Assembly: GCF_902686445.1 (NCBI RefSeq)
Contig: NC_062214.1
Coordinates: 47,067,454 to 47,131,453 of the forward strand
DNA from: Sciurus carolinensis
Taxonomy: Eukaryota > Chordata > Mammalia > Rodentia > Sciuridae
Length of the DNA stretch: 64,000 nt
Reading direction: 5' to 3'
Part shown: positions 10,641-22,620 of the stretch, piece after piece
How positions within the stretch are numbered: position 1 is the first letter of the stretch
Layout of the letters: each line of letters begins with the position of its first letter
Position numbers and translations under genes: made by a program
The notes under the pieces: model-generated
Seen by the model: only the letters and a program-made list of their open reading frames with translations
Told to the model about the DNA's origin: nothing
The model's database searches: none

Positions 10641-11929
10641 TATTATGAGGTCTCTGGAACCATGGTGAGAGTAATAAACTGAAGGAAATGGTCAGATGAC
10701 TCCAATTCCACCTTACCAGACCATTCTGAGCCACATGGAGGTATATATACAGAGGCCAGCATGAAATGGGAAGGTGGTGTGGGGATTCTTGGCAGGTGAT
10801 CTTAGGAAGCAGAAGTGAGTCCTTAAGGAAGATGAGGTGGGGAAGGAAGAAATGGAAAATCAACAAAACATCTCTGGGCTGCTCACTGCCAGGGCAACAG
10901 GCTCCAATCTACTGGAATCACATGCAGAGTGGAGTGGAATAGTTATTGGAATTGTCCCCACAGGAGCCTGGACAAAGGGAAGTTTATACTTCATTCCTTA
11001 AGGTTAAGTCTTGGCATGAGCAGCTAAATCAACATTCTCTGTCAATTTCAAGTGATTCAGAGTTGAGGAGATTTTGCACAGGTGAGGGGAAGAGGATGTG
11101 AGCTTAGGCACAGGAGAAATACATGTCACCAAACTGGGAGGTCCCCAGAGTCATCACCCAACACATGTTTTTTCTTTCTTAAAAGTAAAAATACCCATTC
11201 TGAAAGATACTCTGACTTTCCAAGTCCTTCTCCTCTCCCTATAATCTCCATTCCCCAATCCTTCTCTCTGATGTTCCTGGTGGAGTAATTGAGTAGAAAA
11301 GAGGACAAGTCTACCCTCAGAGCCTTGTCCTCTGAGGTGTCTCCACACAGGTCCCCAAATATGCCCATTCTTCTCTCACCTCTGACTTCTGAAGTCAAAG
11401 CAGCTGACTTTTTTTTTTTTTTTTTTTTAAGATACAAAGAGTCACGTGGATTCACTCTTTTCTGAATGCTGTCCTTGTGGTTAGGATGAACATGAATGCA
11501 TTTCAGTTCCTTTTCTCTAACTTCAGAGGGATGGACATTTTCAAATGTCCCTTATCTTTATCCTGTTTGTAAGAAGGGAGTTTGAGATGTGGATTGTCCT
11601 CAGGTAATGCACCTGAAGTGGAGCCTCCCCAAAGTATCACTAATGTGACCCCCAAAGGACCACATATAAAGGGTCCCGGAGAAAAAATAAAGCTTCCCTA
11701 AGCAGCAGCATCCCCTGCAGGACTGAGTTAGAGAGACAAGGACATTGCCTGGGAACTGAAGCCCGCTGGCCTTGAAGGACCTGCCTGTGTAACTTTAGAA
11801 ATGTGACTAAAGCTCCTTTGGGTCAGTTTATTTGAGTTTAAGACACATTTCCCAGATGTGAAAATCTCTTGTTTTCCCCCTAACTTAAAGTGGGTGATCA
11901 TTAATAATACTTTTAGAAGCATTTTCAGG
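10641..11929. other. Intergenic sequence, no recognised feature
   Basis: Unique DNA with a poly-T tract at 11409-11428. Open frames on both strands at 11082-11455 are overlapping random frames. Confidence 0.45.
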
Positions 11930-13160
11930 ACACTGTACACTTAAAACACTTTTCCCCCAAAAGAGGTTTTGGCCCTTTCTTCTGAACCAATTTGGAAAAC
12001 ACACTTCATCCTCAAATTTCTTTCCACAGAAGATATTAAATCATTAATGTGATTCAGAGAAGTCAGCATCATACAATCCAGAGACTTGAGTTTTCCTTAC
12101 CTTTTCTATTCTTTTGCCAACAGTAAAGTCTGGAGGCCCTAGAAAATGTTGCCAAAGTGTCACTTGGTTTTTCTTCCACAGCAGTGACAGAATAAATTGC
12201 TATTTTGTTTGGTTTTGTTTCCCATATACAAAACCTCCCAGGCCCTGAAACGCAGGCTGCTGGCATTTTAATTAATGTTAATGCCTGAACTGACCCCACC
12301 CCCACCCTGCCCCCAATGACTTTGAGTAAGGGAAATAAATTGGCAAACCCAGACAAAGCCATGTGTGAGTGTGGGTTCCCCGTCAAGCTAACCCCTCAGG
12401 ATGGCAGGCCAGACTCCCTAACCAGCCCTGCCCCCCTTCTTCCACTCCCCGGCAATGTGGAATTTTTCAGTTCAAATAGGAATCCGTTGGGGGCTGGGAG
12501 GATTTCTCCTCTTAATAAAATAAATACTTCTGGAGCCTCTGAATCAGCTTATTCTCCTCTTTCCAATTACAAGGAGCATTTTTATTCCGAGATCAATAGT
12601 ACCAGAATGTATCCAACCATAACTTTGCAACAACAAAAACAGATACATGGTAAATGTTTTCAAATACCCAGGCCTGGCCTTGAAATCAACTGATATTTAC
12701 AACTACATGCATAGTCCTCTATTGGGTCAAATCATAGTCACCCTTTCCCTCCAGAGATAATATGTTTCTCTTTTTCTTTTCCAGTAAATTTCTATCCCAC
12801 CCCCCCACCAACCTTCAGGGCTTAAGCATTTTATCCAGTTTAAACGATGGGGATTTAAATTGCTATTTTAGTGGAAGAGGCTTGATTAAAACCTATGTCC
12901 TCATCAAATTATTGGACAGTGGTTCTTGGACTCTGTTTACATTAGTGTCAACCTTAATTTAAATTCTGCATAACTATATTTGCTTCGCTAAATGCATTCA
13001 CCAGGAACACACCACAAATTACTTTGCATTATGAGCAGAGTCTCTTTGTCTATTGCAAAGTGTTTTGAAATTAGCACCATAAGTAACTAGCTGTAAGTGT
13101 CACTCGATCTCCTTAATGCCTCATTAATCAAACTCCCTGGCAGCTGGTGTGATGTCCAAG
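11930..13160. promoter_or_regulatory. Repeat-free block, candidate conserved enhancer cluster
   Basis: More than 1.2 kb lack any SINE, LINE or LTR, unusual beside the repeat-dense first 11 kb. The block is rich in homeodomain-like TAAT words ('tttaattaatgttaatgcc', 'cctcattaatcaaac') and POU/SOX-like words. Low repeat load with such words is typical of developmental conserved noncoding elements around FOXA2. The function is inferred, with no alignment available. Confidence 0.4.
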
Positions 13161-14110
13161 CCCCTTACATATAAGATCAGTATCACTTGCTCCTTGCATT
13201 TGACCAGTCTTTTAAACTTGATTCATTATTTGTGCATTTGCCCTCCCCTATAGCATTGCTCCTCCCTCAGAGGCCTTCCAACACGTGCAGCTTTGTATGG
13301 ATACTGGTTGCATGTGTATTCTTTGCAGAAATTGGAACTAAAAATCAACCAATTTCCCATCTTGTGAAAAGCCAAAATTTCAAGAGGGAGAAAGTCCTTT
13401 AATGGAACTAGAGTCTCACCAACCAGGTTATGTCTGAGTTAGCCACAATGATTCAACATGATTTTCAGATTCATCTAAAATTGCTACACTGGAAAATTTC
13501 CCTGGACTGTTTTGTTTTGTTTTAATGTCAAGAACTAGAGAGAGAAAAGAAATATATTCACCTAGGTCAACCACAAATTCCACATTCACCTTAGTTCTCA
13601 TAAAGATGGAATGTATTTAATTTAAGCATCTAATCAAAGAAATTATATGTGAGTTCCTTTATAGCATGATATGAATCATCTTGTACAAAATACAAAATTT
13701 TAACTGTATGTGTGAAAAGAAAAGCAGAACAACTTGTACTTAATAACTTTATTACAGACCTAATAGGAAGAAAGGTCATCATTCATATATATGTATATAT
13801 ATATCATTCATATATATATATATATCAAAAGATGATATATTTTATAGAGTCTTTTCCTATTTCTTTCCTTTCCTTCTTTTCTTTCTTTCTTTCTTTCTTT
13901 GGTCGTTTCTTGGTACCATTAAACATTTGCAAATGTCTAAATAGATTCATCCTCTATATTCCCCTCTCCCTGCATCTCAAACAGGTTTGAACGCCTATAT
14001 TTCTACACATACACACCCTTTTAACCAAATGTAATACTCACTGGCATTGAAATTACTTAGCAGTTTTGCTGGAAAATGGCTTTATGGCTATTTTAGATGC
14101 AACCTTAAGT
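13161..14110. other. AT-rich unique sequence with simple repeats
   Basis: It contains (AT)n at 13787-13827 and a (TTTC)n tract around 13873-13900. No gene or transposon body is recognised. Confidence 0.5.
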
Positions 14111-14330
14111 TTGGTGTGAGCATGTTGTAGGTATCTCGGTGGCTGAGGGGGGCACGCGCCGGGCCCCTCCTGCGACCTGCGCAGAGCTCGCCCCAACAGT
14201 GCGCAGAGATGAACAGGTGCCCTCAGTGGCGGCACGTGAGGTCGGCTCTTCGCAGAGCAGCGACTCAATGGGAGGCCTTTGGCTTCCTGGCCTCTCCTTC
14301 TGACCACCCAGCAGGAAAAATACACCGAAG
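14111..14330. promoter_or_regulatory. Small CpG-rich pocket with E-box and Gli-type site
   Basis: Within AT-rich DNA, 14140-14270 is abruptly G+C and CpG dense. It contains CACGTG at 14233-14238, and GACCACCCA, the canonical Gli consensus, lies at 14302-14310. It could be a distal Hedgehog-responsive element or a minor promoter. A (CA)n-like tract follows at 14372-14387. Confidence 0.35.
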
Positions 14331-17300
14331 CTTTCCTCCCCACTCCACCACCAGTTTTGTCAGTGAGAAACACACACACATACACACAGAGCATTGAAAC
14401 TTTTTATTTCCCGCGGGTGGGCTTTTAGCCTGTGAATATTTAATGCAATCATAGTAAACCATTAATTTTCTTTGGTGTTAAACTTTTTGCCTTTTCACCT
14501 TATAAAACCATTCAGGCTAAATCAACCTTATTACCATAGAATTAAGCATTGTATCCTGGCTTCCAAAACCAACACCAGGGGCAAAATCCTCTGAGTCGGA
14601 AACACACATCCAGCAGTGCAAACCTGTGTTCGATTTTGACTTTAAAATCAACTTAATGTAAACCGCACTTTGTTTTTATATTATTATTATGTCTACTTTT
14701 TCTTATGGTATTTAAAATAAGCTCTGGTTTTAAAAGAGCAAATGTGAAAGAACATTTGATTATTTTTAAGATGGCATTTACTCTGATCCTAAGTGTAATT
14801 TATGGCAATTACAAAAGCACACTTTATGTCTCATCTCTAGCTCATCCTGTTCTTAACTCTCTGTAGCAACCTCTATTCATTAGGATTCTGAACAAAATAA
14901 ATGTGGAAAGAGAAGTCCAAAGTGATTTTCAGAAGTGGCAAATCACAATTTTGAATAGTTTTTAAATCAACTGTACCAAACTTTTCCTTCTTTGCAGCAG
15001 CACAGAGGGATGATGATTTAAACCAAAAACTCTGCCTCAACCTAACCCCTTCCTGGCACTTCATAAACACTTCCTCTCCCCTCTTCCCCAAAAGGCAGCA
15101 TTTTGACCTGACAACCAGCACAAGTCACTGAAACCTTCGGTATAAACACTCCACAAAGATCCCATCTGATCAAGCTTGGATTTAAGAAAGAAAAAGAGGC
15201 AGGGAAAAGCATGAATCAGACATAGGCAATGTGTGAATCCTGTGTCTCCCTCCTCCTCAGTTCTCCATTCTCTCCCTCACCCCCTCCCCCACCTTGTAAA
15301 ATAAAAGAGCTGAGCACAACCTGGTACAGTAGAGGGACCCCGAGATTTAAGGGAATAAGTGCAGACTTACTTAGCTGCAATGCTGCAGCTGTGCTCTTAT
15401 CTAGCAAAAGGAGACAGGGACAACAAAAGAACCCAAAGAAGGGACAGTGGATGCATGGGAAAACCACTACCCCAGCATTGTGGTGCCCTTCTGCTGAGCA
15501 AATAGTTCAAACTGTTCATTCTCATCTTCTATTCTCTCCCTGGTACATTGTTTGTGCCCTTGCATTTCATTCTGCTAGGAAGGTTGCTCGCTGGGCCTAT
15601 AAGCAAACAGTCCAGAAAAGAGCTAGCCATCCTCCTCTCTTCCCCGGAGAACTAGCATTTTTATTTCGGCTCCAAGCTGTCAAAGACCTGGAGAGTTTAT
15701 GTCAGTGTCCTGAATTAATTGCTTTAAGCTGGAGCAAGCTCCATGGGCTACCAAACGTCCAGAAGATGTTTATTAATAACGTTTCCTCCAAGAGTCTGGC
15801 TCCAAGCTGTCCCTTGGTGGTGGTCTTTATCTGATGCCACCCTCTCAGCTCTGGTCCCTTGGTGCCCAGGAGGGGGTTGCCACTTTCAAGCATCGTGACA
15901 AAATTTAGAATTGCCTGGGGTGAAAATAATATATACCTATGTAACAGGATAAGTGTGATGGATGCTTTTGTTCCCATCCAGAGAGGTTCAAGAGTTACAG
16001 AAAACCACAGGCACCACCCTGAAGTGGGTATCCGGAAAGCAATAAGCCACAAGGACATCCCTCTGTGAAGATCACTTAGCCAATATAATTAGCAAAAGGA
16101 GCAAAAGAAATCAGCTCCCATTGTGTTTCCTTCCCACCTCCTCCTCCAAAATAAAATTCAGTGAGACTGACTACATGATGCATTTTGAAGTTTTCCCAGT
16201 ACAAAAAAAAAAAAAAAAAAAAGTGCCTCTTTAATAGAATGAAATAATAAACCAATTTATATACCGATATAAGGCCAGGATCGTGAGTGCCATTGTGTAA
16301 TTTTCCACTTGACTTTTCATTATCTACCTGAACAAAATCAATCTATATGTATGGGATCAACATACAATTCCAGAGATAAAAGCTGAAAATAAATGCACTT
16401 TGCATATCCCTGAGATAAAAGACACAGTGCTTGGTGCTCCCTTTTCTTCTCCAGCAGATGCATTTATAAAATAAATTGTTGTGTCAAGAAAAGAGTCAGA
16501 CATTGTGGTGTATCTTGAGTGTGACTCCTTTGCTGAAAATATCGATCCCACAAATGAACAGTGGTTAATAAGTACCCTGCAGACCGTATCAGGTCTTTTA
16601 CTGTAGTTTACCCAAAGTGCAGCCGGGGTCAATGTTTCTTTCAACCAAACCTCCCCACCTCCAAAAAAAAGACATCCCCTGTTAACATGGATTTAAGGTT
16701 GAGGACTTCAAGGGCTTTCTGATTCCTCTCTAAAGAAACAAAGCACAATGAAAAATCACATTAGATTAGAAACCCCTATGAAGCAAATACCCAGTTTTTA
16801 AAGGATACTCAGCCTACGAAAGCGAATGAGAGATGATTCCATGCATTTGATGATTGACCTTTTTTTTTAACTTTTAATAGGTCAGGTTTTGTCCCTTTAT
16901 TCCATTCTTGACCCTAGTAATTTAAATGCTACTAATAAAGGCAAAACTCTCCTCAGTAGCTGTGCCAGGGTCCACCTTGATTCTCTTCCTTGGTAAAACA
17001 CAACCAACAGCATCCTATCTGTGTGACCCTCATGGACACATGCAGCATGTGGTTCCATGTCACCTAGTTTTTGGTGTGCCCTGCTGGGTTCAGGGGTCTT
17101 TGGGGGAAAGTTCACCTTCCCTACCCTCCTAGGGACTCTTCCATTCTTGTCACTATTCATATTTCTGAGAGGCAGGAATTAATTTCCAATGTACAGGCTA
17201 GCAAAGAAAGGTCCACAAGGTACAGATAGACATTTTCTGATCATTGAAAAATATTGATGTCTTAGATCACTCGGTCTTAGGTCAATGATTTCTTAAAATT

Positions 17301-18260
17301 CGCTGTGAAATTTAGTAACTTATGGGGAGGTTTAATGTCTATGTGGGCAACTTACCTGCCACAACTTCCCTATGACAACAGGACAAATCAACACTTTTGT
17401 ATTTTAAGATTTTTCAGTTGACAAATCCTAGTGGATGTTAGTCTGTTGTTTTGGTCCAGTTATACAACTCTCGATTTTCATGTGCCCTATTTCCTTACCC
17501 TGAGAGCTCTGTACATGTACACAGCCTCCATGTGGAATTGGACTACTGCCTCTCTGTGAACAAGTCATACATTCCTCAGTTTATATGCATTAAAGGCTCT
17601 GAGGAAAGCATCCAGGAGCCATCTGACCACAGTCTTGTGGGCTTTGGGGGAAATTCTTGCCATGGTCAAATTTCAATATGGGGGAAGCATATGTGCTTTC
17701 AGTCACATGGGGCTCTTAGGAAAACAAATGTACAAATGTCCTTCCTCTAGCTCATCTTTTTGTCCCAGTAGCTATGAATAAGTAAATCTAGAAATAAGAA
17801 TTCATATTAAGAAGAATGGCCCAATTGTAAGAATTTTGTTGGAAAAGAAACTACTTCAGGATGGAATCTTTGAAAAGTCCCTATATTCTTATAACAGAAA
17901 TGATGTCTCCTACTTCTAAAGCATCTGGGCTTTATGAACTCAAGATCTGCTTTATCCATGGTTTAATTATTAATTAATTTAAAAATAAAATAACATATGA
18001 GCTTCATTCAACAGATAGAAAATCTTTAAGGAGTTTCATACCCACTCTCAATTTCCCTAAGGACAGAGAACATACTAGAATAGGGTATTTCCATTTCCAC
18101 ATTGAAATTCATTCATACTGGAAACTGTCATTGCTGAGTGACCCTATAACCATCTTCTTTGTCTGGGCCCGTTTCCCATGCATAAACAGAATCCTGACAT
18201 CAGGTTGCAAAACAATATATGCTTATGAAAGAAACATTTACTAAACAGGAAAAACTGAGT
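14331..18260. other. Long repeat-poor intergenic block, possible further conserved elements
   Basis: Apart from a poly(A) run at 16203-16221 I see no transposon in nearly 4 kb. Homeodomain-like and T-rich words are frequent, for example 14430-14560 and 15690-15790. No exon can be defined. The 201-codon plus-strand frame at 15229-15834 has no recognisable domain. Confidence 0.4.
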
Positions 18261-18263
18261 TTC

Positions 18264-18352
18264 TTTTATTTTTTGAGGTGCTGGGGATCAAACCCAGGGC
18301 CTCATGTATACCAGGCAAGTCCTCTACCAATGAGCTACATCCCCATTTTCAG
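18264..18352 (-). mobile_element. ID SINE, reverse orientation
   Basis: 'gaggtgctggggatcaaacccagggcctcatgtataccaggcaagtcctctaccaatgagctacatcccc' is a well-preserved reverse ID core. Confidence 0.85.
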
Positions 18353-19484
18353 CCTTAAAACTGAGTTTCTTTGAAAGTTATAATTAGTGACCATGTCATA
18401 GTTGAGATATCTTGATGTCATTTCCCTGGGGGTAGGGGGAAATGGACAGTCAGAAGTCATGGATTTAGGTAGGTATCTATATTTGGATAAATACGAGACT
18501 TCACTATACTTCACTACTTATAGAATTAAAAAAAAATACATCATAATACTTAAAGGAAGAGAAAAAGAATACAAAACAATTCTGAAATGAAGGTAAAAAT
18601 GTGCTCATATTGGACTCCATGACTGGTAAAAAGTAATGGACAAAGACAAGAGTCTCAGCTGTTTACATACTGCAGCCTGTTAGAACCTGGAAAATGGAAG
18701 AAATTATATGTGAATAAGTATAGACTGGTCTGATAATATATCTACCTAGGTATCATAAACTAATTTGTTTTCCTCTCAATAATGGCCTCCTTCCTCTCCC
18801 ATGTGTGCACAGAGTTTAAAAATATAACTAAAGTACAGAACTCTCTTGATTTCCATCCATATCAAATACAGATAACTGATGAAATGTGGTTCTCTTGACA
18901 ACACCACCCTAGGGTGCCCCTTCACACCAGGCTGGATGGAAATAAGATGTCCATTTTACAGATGAAGAACCAAAAGTTCCTGTCTGCCCTGTGGAGAGGT
19001 AGTTTACCCTTTTAAAAATGTCAAATGGGAATACTTTCCACAGATGGTTTGTATTGGAGATTAGCAGGTGGGGATGGGAATTGGGTGAAATATGGCCCTA
19101 CATCAGAATCTCTTGAACACCCCCTGGAACCATCTACTGAAATTGGTGAAGGTAAAGTCCCTCTTTTGGATCTCTGAATCATCAACACAGATGCCCATTC
19201 AGGAGACAATGATTCTGGAAATGGAACCGAAGAAAGTATTACTCTGAAATAAAGATGCCATAAACTTTCCATAGTACTTAAAATGTCTCTAGATCAAAAG
19301 ACCTGTTTTTTCGTTGTTGTTGTTGTTTTTTTTTTTTCAGGTGAAAATAACTGTAACTTATCTGTGGTGCCAGTTTGAAAAGCTAATGAAATCTTTACTT
19401 TGAAAGCATACTGTCACCAAGAATAAAAATTACTAGATAGTTTTCTATAGAATGCAAATAGAATAGACACGCTGTAAGTCTTAA
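18353..19484. other. Intergenic sequence, no recognised feature
   Basis: Unique DNA. A (TTG)n/T-run sits at 19310-19338. Confidence 0.5.
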
Positions 19485-19580
19485 CATGCTACATCAAGTT
19501 GCCTATCATGCACAAGGTCCTGGGTTTAATATGTAGCATCACGAAAACAAAACAAAACAAACAAATAAAACAAAAACACT
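19485..19580 (+). mobile_element. ID SINE, 3' part
   Basis: 'caagttgcctatcatgcacaaggtcctgggtttaatatgtagcatcac' is followed by an AAAAC-rich tail, matching the 3' half of a diverged ID element. Confidence 0.6.
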
Positions 19581-21700
19581 AAGTATCATTATTCAATTTC
19601 TTCTGCAATGTTACAGAGCACAAGAGCATGTAATACCAGGGAGGAAAACAGATTTCTTTTAAAGAAATATGAAACAGTTGCTCTATTATATAACTCAGAT
19701 GAGAATTTTATAGCAATCTCCTTTAAAATAGCATTTAATATACGTCCTCTGATGAGTTGGCAATCATTCTGTTTCGCACACGTCTCCAGGCTGCCACAGC
19801 TGCAATTGTGTCAAATATGTTGATATAATGTGGGATTCATAAAAATTTAGTTAGATGTTCAAATGTACTTCATTTTATTTTTTGGAGATTCTATATTACA
19901 GAGATATGAATTCACAGGTGAACACAAAGAGAATACCCTTTTTAAGGGAATATTTCAGATTAAGCCTAGGTGTGTTTATTGAGAGTGCCATTTTAAAAGG
20001 AACTGTCCATTGCCTGCAGAAATCACTATGCATTGTCTCAAGCAGCACTTCCAAGTTCAAAAGAAGTTTCTGCAGCCCAGCACAGGAAGGAAAAAAAAAA
20101 AAAAGTTTTGCTTTCCCACTTCCTAACTCCACTTACATTTTAAAAATGATTAATAGTGAGTGTGGGTAAGCTGAGAGAGAAATCAGACTGATCTGTGAAT
20201 TTAAGAAGTCAAAGAATATTGGTGTAAGTCCATTTTTCTCCTCTGGAACTAGAGAAAAAGTAAAAGAACAATAGGAAATAACACCAATAACACCAGGAGT
20301 TTTTTATACTTTGAAAAAAGAAAAGCATCCATCTTCAAGTCATTTGTAGAATGAAAATCTGCAATGCCTGCTTTCTTGGACACCCAAGGTAAATTCAGAC
20401 AGCAAACACTAAGGTACAGTTTCTTTATGATTCTGAGTTTCTTTTTTCTTTTGAGTAAATGAAGAAAAGTCAACAAGAGGAGGGGACAGATTGTTAGATA
20501 TTTTGTTTGACCTAACACAATGTAATTTCAGATTTAGGAAAGAAGACTAGGTTTCAAAATGTTAAATGTTCCTCTCCTAGATCAAAAGTCACTTCATGTC
20601 CAAAAATGCAGGCCTGAGCTGATGTGCATTTTATGCAGATTTTAGGTCAGGTAAGGAGAATTAGTGGAACTATAAGTCATGGCTTGAATGGAATTAAATA
20701 ATATGTATGATTTTAGTATCCATTTTGAGCTCATTATGTTTACATTTTTTCCTATTTTTACCTGTGTTCTGCGGCTCTGTGTGCACATACAGATGGTTAC
20801 ATTCTCATACTGGGCACCCAGAGAAGGTCACATGCTTTGCATCAATGGCAATTAGTTCCCTTTTTAAAATGGAAAATGTCATTAAGTTCTTGAATAATTC
20901 AAGAGTAGAGGTCACAATACAGTGTCCCTTTTGGGGGTCTTTATGGTGCAAATGGCAAAACAAGGCGATCCTATCAGTAAGAGTAGATCTAAGGTTTACA
21001 ATGTAGCTCTATTTAGTGTGACAGGAAAATTAAATTACACGAGGCACTCATTCATTGTCACCCGTTAACAGGCTTGGGAAAATTGTGGATCCCGGGGGGC
21101 AAATCACTGACAACATGCGAGGAGAATAAAAATATTTCATTTTAATAGGCTGCTGTTTCGTTTGCTTGATTTTGAAAATAACAAACATACACACGTTCAG
21201 CACAACTCTTCTTGGATATAGGGTCTTGAATTTCCCAAAACAACCACAACTTACAGTATCTCCCTAAGAGGTGAGCAGATTAACAGCTCTGGGGATCATG
21301 GATCTGTTTTCCCAGTCACAGTTGAGCTGGTTTGCATCCAGGGGGGTCCTGGAAAGGAAATATAAGGTAGATTTGAAATAAAAATTGGCTTCTACTAATT
21401 CCCATCCCGCCCCATCCAGCTTGGCTGGACAGGAATTGTGTTTCTGGAATAAGGGCTGCCACCCCCAGTCCTCCGCCTCCAATCCAGAAGAAGCAAGAGA
21501 AAGGACGGAATGACAAGGAAGACACCAATCGTCTTCCCTCCCCAGAGGACAAAAAGTTAGACCGCCCTCCACTAGCTCTGGCCCAAGACCAGGAGACTTG
21601 GGTTTGGGTAGGGTGAACGAGTGCAGAACTGGGGATGCGAAATGAAAATCCTCAGAGGTCACTAAATGAAACGAAAGTTTCCTGAATGCCACACCAGCAC
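19581..21700. other. Intergenic sequence, no recognised repeat
   Basis: Unique DNA with a long repeat-free stretch. Frames of up to 142 codons (21264-21692, minus) lack domains. It lies inside the region where a LINC00261-like transcript would run, but I cannot place exons. Confidence 0.4.
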
Positions 21701-21719
21701 AGCCTAGTCACTGCTGAGG

Positions 21720-22620
21720 TCCCCTGAGTCTCCTACAGTCCCAGTTAGGGCTGGTGGGCGTGGCTGCATTGGTCTGACTCCCACTTAGCTGGGTCCCGCT
21801 CCCACCCTTGATCCAAAACTGTTGTACTCTTACCCTGCCAGTCGCCGCGCAGTGTCCTGGTTCTTTCCGAAAGTGGCCGATCTTGGTACCTGAAGGAGAA
21901 ACCCAGATTGCTGATTTTTCCGGAGGCAGGAAGGAAATGGGGAGGGGCAGGAGAAAAATTAAGTCTGCACCACCACCACCGCGACGGGGTAAGCCCAGTC
22001 CTGTGCGGCTGGATGCCTCAGGTCGGTTTCCTGCACTCTAGAACTTGGGAAATGGCAAGAGTGACCGCCCGTCTTCCTCGTGCTTTTTAAGATTTTTTAA
22101 AGATTTTATTTTTCTCTAAGTAATATTTAGTTGACATTTCCCTTTTCAAACTCCTCTACAAAGCCCTATGGCAGACAGGTGGCCCTTGAGAGGACCAAGA
22201 AGCCCTAGATGAGGGCCCACCCAGGATTCTGTGATTAGTGCGTGTCGGCAGCCTGTTCTCGCAGAGGTGGAACAGTTCGACACACGCGCCGGGAGGTTTC
22301 GGGACTCCGCTGGAAGCTTTGCAGAACCAGCGGCCCGGCCCGCGCGCAGGTGGGCTCCAATTGTGCGGAAAGCGCCACCTTGACGGATCGGGCACCTGCA
22401 ACCTGCAGGGAGTCAGAGCCCCCTCTGCGCACGTATTCCCAGAGCCCCAGCCAAGGCAAGGGCGGTTTTCCCGGAGAGCGCCTCTTTGGTAACTGCCACC
22501 CGCTCTTCCAAAGGTTTCCAGGTCACTCGCGGATAACTAAAGCAAGGCCGACAGCCAGCAACTTGGGGGTTCACCTCGGAATGAGAAAAGGGTGTGCCCC
22601 TCCATTTCTAAAGCAGACCT
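21720..22620. promoter_or_regulatory. GC- and CpG-richer island
   Basis: Base composition shifts to G+C-rich with CpGs, for example around 22260-22350 ('acacgcgccggg', 'ccggcccgcgcgcagg'). It may be a small CpG island (internal promoter or enhancer). No start signal or ORF of note. Confidence 0.35.

Noticed and set aside
15229..15834. 201-codon plus-strand frame in the repeat-poor block
   Set aside because: Pro/Ser-rich start, no domain, AT-moderate noncoding context. Length alone is not sufficient in 64 kb of six-frame sequence.
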